From Pseudomonadota bacterium (lineage in GTDB: Bacteria; Pseudomonadota; Alphaproteobacteria; Micropepsales; Micropepsaceae), in contig JAEZBK010000277.1 of NCBI GenBank assembly GCA_023427355.1, positions 1 through 5,263 of the forward strand: a stretch of 5,263 nucleotides of DNA, read 5' to 3'. The notes beneath the pieces were generated by a model. That model was given only the letters and a program-made list of their open reading frames with translations. It was not told the origin of the DNA and did not search any database. Below are positions 1 to 5,263 of the stretch, piece after piece (position 1 is the stretch's first letter; the number at the start of each line of letters is the position of its first letter). Position numbers and translations under genes: made by a program.

Positions 1-20
1 GCGAAAGGGGCGAAGCGGGG

Positions 21-1286
21 ATGGGCATGAGCAGGGAACGCGTGGCGGCTTTCGCGCCGATGATCCTGATCGTGATGCTGTTCTACCTGTGGGGTGTCGC
101 GAACAACCTGAACGACATCCTGATCCCGCAATTCCGCAAGGCCTTCACGCTGAACGACCTGCAATCGGGGCTGGTGCAGTTCGCTTTCTACCTGGGCTAT
201 TTCCTGCTGGCGCTGCCCGCCAGCCTGGTGATGCGGCGGTACGGATATAAAGCGGCGGTGGTGGTGGGGCTGCTGCTCTACGCGCTGGGGGCGCTGCTGT
301 TCTGGCCGGCGGCGCAGACGCGAACCTATGGCATGTTCCTGGGCGCGCTGTTCGTGATCGCATCGGGGCTGGCGTTCCTGGAGACGTCGGCCAATCCCCT
401 GATGACGGTGCTGGGCGATCCCAGGCGGGCGGCGCAGCGGCTGAACTTTGCCCAGGCGTTCAATCCGGCGGGGTCCATCACCGGGATATTGATCGGGCAG
501 CATCTGATCCTGTCGGGCCATGAGCCGACCGCGGCGGACATCGCGGCGATGAGCGCGGTGCAGCTGGAGGCCTTTCGGGCCGCCGAGGCCCATGCGGTGC
601 AATGGCCCTACCTGCTGATCGCGCTGTTCGTGCTGGTGTGGGCGGGGCTGGTGGCGCTGACGCCGTTCCCCAGGGTGGCGACCGAGCATGTGGAAACGGA
701 AAGCGGCGCGCCGGTGCGGCTGGGCGCGCTGCTGCACAAGCGGCAGTTCCTGTTCGGGGTGGCGGCGCAGTTCTTCTATGTCGGCGGCATGGTCTGCATC
801 TGGAGCTTCATGATCCGCTATGCCCAGGTGGAGGTGCCGGGGCTGGGCGAGAAGGCGGCGGCGAATTTCCTGATCGGGGCGCTGGTGCTGTTCTTCCTGG
901 GCCGGGCCATCGGCGCGGCGCTGATGTCGCGCATCCATCCGGCGCTGCTGATGGGTCTGTTCACGCTGGTCAACATGGTGCTGATCGCGGTGGCGGTGAG
1001 CGTGGGCGGCAGGACGGGGCTGTATGCGCTGGCGGCGACGGGCTTGTTCATGTCGATCTCGTTCCCGACCATCTTCGCGCTGGCGGTGCAGGGGCTGGGG
1101 CACCTGACGAAGACGGCGTCGTCCTTCGTGGTGATGGCGATCGTGGGCGGGGCGATCGTGCCGCTGGTGCTGGGACGGGTGTCGGATCTTTCGTCCATCC
1201 GCGTGGCGATGATCGTGCCGGCGCTGTGCTTCATCGTGGTGGCGCTGTTTTCCGCCCATGCCTGGCGCAACGATGCGGGCCGCTGA
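21..1286 (+). CDS. fucP: L-fucose:H+ symporter-like MFS permease (FucP family)
   Basis: Inner-membrane proton-coupled sugar importer of the fucose-galactose-glucose:H+ symporter branch of the major facilitator superfamily. The 421 residues hold about 12 hydrophobic segments (roughly 12-28, 47-68, 77-95, 104-120, 142-160, 195-214, 242-262, 280-300, 308-328, 331-355, 364-385, 393-412), with the usual longer central loop near 215-240. Compared from memory with E. coli FucP, the VANNLNDIL motif (26-34), LETSANP (120-126), LNFAQAFNP (141-149) and WSFMIRYA (261-268) all align. D32 matches FucP D46 and E121 matches E135, the two acidic residues known to be needed for proton-coupled transport. One difference: the FucP YPTIF motif is FPTIF here (F348). 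Substrate could therefore be fucose or a related hexose. ATG21 is used, but ATG27 is equally possible: it sits 6 bases after GCGGGG. The frame is open to the window edge, so an earlier start is not excluded. Family assignment is firm; substrate is inferred. Confidence 0.93.
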   Translation: MGMSRERVAAFAPMILIVMLFYLWGVANNLNDILIPQFRKAFTLNDLQSGLVQFAFYLGYFLLALPASLVMRRYGYKAAVVVGLLLYALGALLFWPAAQTRTYGMFLGALFVIASGLAFLETSANPLMTVLGDPRRAAQRLNFAQAFNPAGSITGILIGQHLILSGHEPTAADIAAMSAVQLEAFRAAEAHAVQWPYLLIALFVLVWAGLVALTPFPRVATEHVETESGAPVRLGALLHKRQFLFGVAAQFFYVGGMVCIWSFMIRYAQVEVPGLGEKAAANFLIGALVLFFLGRAIGAALMSRIHPALLMGLFTLVNMVLIAVAVSVGGRTGLYALAATGLFMSISFPTIFALAVQGLGHLTKTASSFVVMAIVGGAIVPLVLGRVSDLSSIRVAMIVPALCFIVVALFSAHAWRNDAGR

Positions 1287-1343
1287 CGGACGGGGCGTGC
1301 GCAACGATTTCATGCCGGACTATTCGTGATGCGGCGCAATAAT

Positions 1344-1363
1344 AGCTTCCGCCTGCGGAGGCT
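1344..1363 (+). repeat. 8-bp hairpin in the fucP-to-DUF1592 gap, possible weak terminator
   Basis: Arms 1344-1351 (AGCTTCCG) and 1356-1363 (CGGAGGCT) pair fully, with one G-U wobble, around a CCTG loop. The hairpin lies 57 bases after the fucP-like stop codon. It is not followed by a T-tract, so it is not a classic intrinsic terminator. It could still slow transcription, protect a 3' end, or structure the leader of the next gene. The rest of the 156-bp gap shows no clear gene or convincing promoter. Confidence 0.35.
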
Positions 1364-1442
1364 TGTGGTCGCTTTCGATTGCCACCGCCGGGTGCGGCCC
1401 GTCATTGTCTGAGTATTCGCACACAGGCAGCAGGCAGTCCTC

Positions 1443-4400
1443 ATGGCATTCCGGCATACCAGGCGCATCGCGATCACCGCGCTTCTGGCGGGAGCCTGTG
1501 TCGCGGGGGCGGCCCATCGCCCCGTGGCGCAGGATGCCAGGGGCGCGGCGGCGACGCTGGAGGCGTCGTTCGTGCAGACGGCGCAGCCTTTCCTGAACCA
1601 GAACTGCATGGGGTGTCATCGCGGCGAGGCGGCGGTGGCGGGGCTGCGCGTGGACCAGCTGAACGGCGCGCTGACCGAGGAGCAGATGGAGACCTGGGAG
1701 CGGGTGCAGGCGCGCATCGCCGACGGTTCGATGCCGCCGGCATCGTCGCGCCAGCCCTTGGCTGCCCAGCGCATGGCGATGACCGAATGGCTGGATCACG
1801 CGATGCTGTTCGCGCGCACAAGGCCGGTGGCGAAGAATGGTTCGGTGCGCCGCCTGACGGTGGCGCAGTATGGCAACACGCTGCGCGCATTGCTGCGGCT
1901 GGACGACAATGTCGCCGATGTGCTGCCGCCCGATGCGGTGTCGAAGGAAGGTTTCGTCAACAACCAGGCGCGGCTGGAATTGTCGCCATCGCAGGCGGAA
2001 AGCTATTTCGAGATCGCGGACCGGGCGCTGGGCCGCGTTCTGGCCGATCCGCAGAAGAAGCCGGTGATCGAGAATTTCCGGCTGGATTTTGGCACCGGCG
2101 TGAACCGGAACCCCACCGGCGACCGGCTGATCATGGGGCCGGGCAGCAATCTCCTGGAGCCGGAGAATTTCACCGTCACGCAGATGACGCCGAAGAAGCC
2201 CTTTGCCTTCACGCCCTTCCGGATGCAGACGAAATTCCGCTTCATCGAGGGCTATCTGGGCAATGCGACGGTGCGCGGCTGGCGGGAGTTCAGCGGCATC
2301 GAACATGCGGTGTTCGCCGATTTCCGCGGCAGCAATGGATACCCCAAGGGCGAAGCCTGGGATTCGGTGCCGCAGGGATTGCTGCTGCGCCCCGCCATTC
2401 CCAACGTCGCCCCGGATGGGTCCGATGGGTTCGGACCCAAGGCGAATTTCAAGATCGCGGTGCGCGAACTGCCCGCCGACGGCCGTTTCCGCATCACGGT
2501 GATGGCGGCGAAGTATGATGACGGACAGTTGCTGGAGCCCGAGGCTAGGGCGAAGGCCGAAAATGGCAAGGACGCCATCATCGTGGCGCCCGGCAGCAAC
2601 ACGGTGCAGGTCGCGAAGGCCGGTGTCTATCAGGTGGACCTTTATCCGCAGGCGCAGGCGGTGGCGAACGTCACGCCCGATGCATCGCGGCTGTCCGAAG
2701 GGCTTGCGGGGGAATGGAAGCTGGATGGTCCTGCCGCCGGCTGGAAGCTGCAGGGCGAGGCGACCTATGTGGATACGCCCTTCGGCAAGGGTGTGCATTT
2801 CGGCTCCGAAGTGGATGGCGTGGTGGTGCCCCATGCCGAGAGCCTGAATGTGGGCACGGGCGATTTCACCGTCAGCGGCTGGGTCAAGGCGGGCGCGGGC
2901 CGCATGGCGGCGCTGATGAGCGCGCGCGGGGCCGATGGCCCGGGCTGGGCGCTGGAGACGGGTGGCGGCTCGATCCATTTCGCCTCCTATGGCGCGGACG
3001 GAAAGTCCAACGGCAAGGTGCGCAGCGAAGAAGGCGTGCTGAACAATAGCTGGCAGCATGTCGCGGTGACGGTGGGGCGCGGCACGGGCCGCACGCGCAT
3101 CTATGTCAATGGCGTGCTGGTGGGGCAGGGCACCACCGGCAGCGCCGACATCAGCTACAAGGGCGAGCTGGTGATCGGCGGCAGCGCGGCGCTGGAATCC
3201 TATCTGGGCGACCTGGACGAATTCCGCCTCTACCGCCGCGCGCTGGCTCCCGCCGAAGTCATGGCGCTGGCCAGGCCGGATGTGGTCATTCCGCCCGCGC
3301 CGCAATCGCGCTTCGCCCGCGTGGTGCAGCCGCTGGTGCGGCTGGATATCGGGGCGCGGCAATTCACTGGCCGCCAGCAGACCGCCTTCATGGCCGTGCG
3401 GCTGAAGGAGGGCGTCACTTCCATCCGCGCGGTGATGGGCGCGATGGACCGGCCCGTGCGCGTGGTGCTGACGCCGCTGGCGGCGACGGACCCGGTGGCG
3501 CAGCGTTTCGCGGCGTTCGAGAAACGCGCGCCGAAGATCGGCGTGCATCTGGGCTTCCGCCGCGACTGTGGTGACACGATGGTGCAGGTGGGCGCGGCGC
3601 AGGATGTGCCGGGCACCAATCTGCGCCGCTATGTCTTTGAAGGGGCGATGCGCAACTTCCCCAACCCGGAAGTGGACCCGGACGAGAATTACATTTCCGG
3701 CGTGCGCCAGATCGGCATCCGCAGCGAATATACCGACAGCCGCGACATGCCGCGGCTTTTGATCCGGTCGGTGGAATTCGAAGGCCCGCTGCTGGAGCAA
3801 TGGCCCACCGCGTCCTATCGCGCCCTCATGGACAGCACGGCATCCGGTGATGCGGCGCAGGCGCGTGACATACTGGGGCGCTTTGCGACACGCGCCTTCC
3901 GCCGTCCGGCGACGCAAGGCGAACGTGATGCGATCTATCGCATCTATGCGGCATCGGCCGCGTCGGGCCGCAATTTCCGCGACAGCGTCAAGGATGCCCT
4001 GGTGGCGACGCTGACCATGCCGCAGTTCCTGTTCCTGGTGGAGAAGAGCGCCACGCCGGGGCCCGAACCGCTGGACGGGTATGAACTGGCGTCGAAGCTG
4101 TCTTATTTCCTGTGGAACGGCCCGCCCGACCCGCGGCTGCTGCAACTGGCCGCTGCGGGCACGCTGCGCGGACAGTTGAACGGCGAAGTCACGCGCATGA
4201 TCGCGGATCGCAGGTTCAACGGCTTCCTGAACGAGTTCGTGCCGCAATGGCTGGCGCTGGACAAATTTCAGGTGCTCGATCCCGACCGGCGGCAATTTCC
4301 CGACCTGACGCGCTTCATGCGCGCCAACCTGGTGCGCGAGCCGGTGGAGACGGTGCGGTACCTGGTCGCCAACAACCTGCCTGCGCGCAACCTGGTGACC

Positions 4401-5057
4401 TCGGATTTCGTTTTGGTCAACGAACCGGTCGCGAGCTATTACGGGCTGGAAGGCGTGACCAACAGCGGCTTCGGCTTTGTCGCGGTTCGCCCACGCCGCG
4501 CCGACCTGGGCGGGGTGATGACGGCGGCGGCGGTGCAGGCGGGCCTGTCGGATGGGCGCGAATCCAATCCCGTGAAGCGCGGCGCCTGGCTGGCGCGCAA
4601 GATCGTGGCCGAGCCGCCGCCGGCGCCACCGCCCAATGTGCCGCCGCTGCCCGAAGACGTGAAAGACCTGACGCTGCGCCAGCGCATCGAGATGCATCGC
4701 AGCGCGCCCGCCTGCCGGACCTGCCACACCCGCATCGATCCCTGGGGCGTGGTGTTCGAGCAGTATGACGCGGGCGGCCGCCTGAAGAAGGACGTGGTGG
4801 ATGCCAGCAGCGTGCTGCCCGACGGCACCAAGGTGAGGGATGTGCAGGGGCTGAAGGCCTACCTGGCCGATACCCGCAGCGACCAGGTGGCGTTCAGCGT
4901 GCTGAAGCACCTGGCGACCTATGCGGCGGGCCGCAGCCTGTCCTATGCGGAACTGGATTCGCTGAAGCGCGACGCGCTGCGGCTGAAGCCCGGCGGTTAT
5001 CGCATGCAGGACATGATCCGTTACGTTGTTTCCAGCCCCAGCTTCGTCGAGAAGTAA
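1443..5057 (+). CDS. Exported di-heme DUF1592/DUF1588-family protein with LamG domain
   Basis: Predicted periplasmic c-type cytochrome of the planctomycete-type (PSCyt/PSD) class; its reaction is not known. Layout of the 1204 residues: Sec signal with basic start and hydrophobic core (1-24, cut probably near AGAA; C19 gives only a poor lipobox); cytochrome c segment with CMGCH at 55-59 and likely distal ligand M97 in SMPP; DUF1587 (about 135-197, [11 protein letters not shown]); unassigned segment (200-415); LamG jelly roll (about 420-611); unassigned segment (620-800) ending in [15 protein letters not shown]1595 (about 807-864, [10 protein letters not shown]); DUF1592 (about 877-1003, [11 protein letters not shown]); DUF1588 (about 1020-1118) with a proline-rich [11 protein letters not shown] stretch and second heme motif CRTCH at 1091-1095, followed by IDPWG; DUF1585 (about 1126-1204, [12 protein letters not shown]). 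The usual family length is, from memory, nearer 750-850, and the LamG region explains much of the excess. There is no strong ribosome binding site before ATG1443, but the signal peptide begins right there. It is followed 30 bases later by its usual DUF1552 partner, so co-transcription is likely. Domain assignments come from motif recall; boundaries are approximate. Confidence 0.93.
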   Translation: MAFRHTRRIAITALLAGACVAGAAHRPVAQDARGAAATLEASFVQTAQPFLNQNCMGCHRGEAAVAGLRVDQLNGALTEEQMETWERVQARIADGSMPPASSRQPLAAQRMAMTEWLDHAMLFARTRPVAKNGSVRRLTVAQYGNTLRALLRLDDNVADVLPPDAVSKEGFVNNQARLELSPSQAESYFEIADRALGRVLADPQKKPVIENFRLDFGTGVNRNPTGDRLIMGPGSNLLEPENFTVTQMTPKKPFAFTPFRMQTKFRFIEGYLGNATVRGWREFSGIEHAVFADFRGSNGYPKGEAWDSVPQGLLLRPAIPNVAPDGSDGFGPKANFKIAVRELPADGRFRITVMAAKYDDGQLLEPEARAKAENGKDAIIVAPGSNTVQVAKAGVYQVDLYPQAQAVANVTPDASRLSEGLAGEWKLDGPAAGWKLQGEATYVDTPFGKGVHFGSEVDGVVVPHAESLNVGTGDFTVSGWVKAGAGRMAALMSARGADGPGWALETGGGSIHFASYGADGKSNGKVRSEEGVLNNSWQHVAVTVGRGTGRTRIYVNGVLVGQGTTGSADISYKGELVIGGSAALESYLGDLDEFRLYRRALAPAEVMALARPDVVIPPAPQSRFARVVQPLVRLDIGARQFTGRQQTAFMAVRLKEGVTSIRAVMGAMDRPVRVVLTPLAATDPVAQRFAAFEKRAPKIGVHLGFRRDCGDTMVQVGAAQDVPGTNLRRYVFEGAMRNFPNPEVDPDENYISGVRQIGIRSEYTDSRDMPRLLIRSVEFEGPLLEQWPTASYRALMDSTASGDAAQARDILGRFATRAFRRPATQGERDAIYRIYAASAASGRNFRDSVKDALVATLTMPQFLFLVEKSATPGPEPLDGYELASKLSYFLWNGPPDPRLLQLAAAGTLRGQLNGEVTRMIADRRFNGFLNEFVPQWLALDKFQVLDPDRRQFPDLTRFMRANLVREPVETVRYLVANNLPARNLVTSDFVLVNEPVASYYGLEGVTNSGFGFVAVRPRRADLGGVMTAAAVQAGLSDGRESNPVKRGAWLARKIVAEPPPAPPPNVPPLPEDVKDLTLRQRIEMHRSAPACRTCHTRIDPWGVVFEQYDAGGRLKKDVVDASSVLPDGTKVRDVQGLKAYLADTRSDQVAFSVLKHLATYAAGRSLSYAELDSLKRDALRLKPGGYRMQDMIRYVVSSPSFVEK
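2417..2439 (+). repeat. Perfect 9-bp inverted repeat inside the DUF1592-family gene
   Basis: Arms TGGGTCCGA (2417-2425) and TCGGACCCA (2431-2439) are exact reverse complements around a 5-base loop (TGGGT). It encodes the DGSDGFGP turn-like stretch in the unassigned segment before the LamG domain. It may be a by-product of glycine/aspartate codons in GC-rich DNA, or an mRNA hairpin within a very long message. Confidence 0.5.
2700..3275 (+). other. LamG/concanavalin A-like jelly-roll domain region
   Basis: Codons 420-611 of the DUF1592-family gene have the signature order of a LamG-like (Laminin_G_3 type) domain: [10 protein letters not shown] start, GKGVHFGS, the [11 protein letters not shown] strand, [32 protein letters not shown], then [19 protein letters not shown]. 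These domains form a two-sheet jelly roll and, in secreted bacterial proteins, often bind or recognise glycans. Here it lies between DUF1587 and DUF1595 with smooth reading frame on both sides, and base composition looks like the rest of the gene. Whether it binds a sugar or only stabilises the protein cannot be read from the sequence. Confidence 0.85.
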
Positions 5058-5072
5058 TGCGGCGGGCCCTTT

Positions 5073-5080
5073 GGAGAGGA
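5073..5080 (+). promoter_or_regulatory. Ribosome binding site of the DUF1552 gene
   Basis: GGAGAGGA is rich in matches to the anti-Shine-Dalgarno sequence and ends 7 bases before ATG5088. It decides the start of the downstream gene; a GTG one codon earlier (5085) is less well placed. It is clearly stronger than anything before the DUF1592-family gene, which suggests the partner is translated efficiently from a shared message. Confidence 0.75.
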
Positions 5081-5087
5081 CAGAGTG

Positions 5088-5263
5088 ATGCGCAGATTTC
5101 GTCTTGACCGCCGCGCCTTCCTGGGCGGCGTGGGCGGCATGGCCCTGGCGCTGCCCGCGCTGGACGCGATGGGCGAGGAGGTGGCGAACCAGATCCCCCG
5201 GCGCTTCTGCGCCATCTACACCGCCAACGCCATGTCGCTGCCCAATGCGGCCCATGGCATCGC
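5088..5263 (+). CDS. DUF1552-family Tat-exported protein, N-terminal part (cut by window end)
   Basis: Only the first 58 codons are visible. The protein begins with a twin-arginine signal: basic start, DRRAFLGG with R8 and R9, a weakly hydrophobic [10 protein letters not shown] core, and then the start of the mature part. LPALDAM followed by [18 protein letters not shown] strongly recalls DUF1552 proteins, which typically open with an RRTFLRG-type signal, an LPLLDAM-like stretch and then PRR plus a short hydrophobic strand and an N-G/N-A-M segment. DUF1552 genes usually sit directly next to DUF1592/DUF1588 genes, and this one follows by 30 bases. Tat export implies folding, perhaps with a cofactor, before crossing to the periplasm. 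Function is unknown. Family call rests on a short N-terminus plus context, so it is likely but not certain. Confidence 0.85.
   Translation, partial: MRRFRLDRRAFLGGVGGMALALPALDAMGEEVANQIPRRFCAIYTANAMSLPNAAHGI

Noticed and set aside
602..1342. A 246-codon + strand frame overlapping the symporter gene
   Set aside because: Its Gly/Ala/Arg-rich translation is a frame-shifted shadow of the FucP-like gene, which has strong family motifs throughout.
1379..1408. Promoter-like pair TTGCCA and CATTGT with an 18-base spacer before the DUF1592-family gene
   Set aside because: The first box matches the -35 consensus in 5 of 6 positions, but the second matches the -10 consensus in only 3 of 6; this is too weak to call without transcript data.
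1457..1502. Lipoprotein signal with C19 as the lipid-modified cysteine
   Set aside because: The residues before C19 (A-G-A) lack the usual Leu at -3, and an ordinary Sec cleavage site a few residues later fits better.
1379..2518. A 379-codon + strand frame overlapping the start of the DUF1592-family gene
   Set aside because: Low-complexity shadow frame; the overlapped frame has signal peptide, heme motif and DUF1587.
1320..5255. A 1311-codon open frame on the - strand opposite the DUF1592-family gene
   Set aside because: Its codons are exact reverse complements of the sense codons, so it stays open simply because the sense gene never uses TTA, CTA or TCA, which are rare in GC-rich genomes. 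Its translation is low-complexity (rich in His, Arg, Gln, Ala) with no recognisable domain, while the + strand carries clear family motifs.

Overview
The window comes from a GC-rich genome with very strong G/C bias at third codon positions and ordinary bacterial gene layout. Base composition, codon use and the gene families would fit an alphaproteobacterium such as a sphingomonad or caulobacter relative. That placement is an inference from style and family content; there is no rRNA or other marker here to settle it.

Three genes lie on the + strand, all in the same reading frame. (1) About 21-1286 encodes a FucP-type sugar:H+ symporter of the major facilitator superfamily. It matches E. coli FucP closely and keeps the acidic residues equivalent to D46 and E135. 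(2) After a 156-bp gap holding one 8-bp hairpin, 1443-5057 encodes a 1204-residue exported protein of the 'planctomycete-type cytochrome' class. It carries a c-type heme motif near each end and the series DUF1587, DUF1595, DUF1592, DUF1588, DUF1585, with a LamG/concanavalin A-like jelly roll placed in the middle. (3) Thirty bases later, behind a good ribosome binding site, begins a DUF1552-family protein with a Tat signal (5088 to the window end, cut off).

Genes 2 and 3 form the recurring DUF1592/DUF1552 pair, whose biochemistry is, as far as I know, not established. The sequence suggests a periplasmic module: a heme protein with a probable glycan-binding domain, plus a Tat-exported partner. 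The adjacent fucose-type symporter hints that the substrate is a sugar or glycan. No RNA genes, mobile elements, CRISPR arrays or attachment sites were seen. The very long open frame on the - strand opposite gene 2 is a composition artefact.
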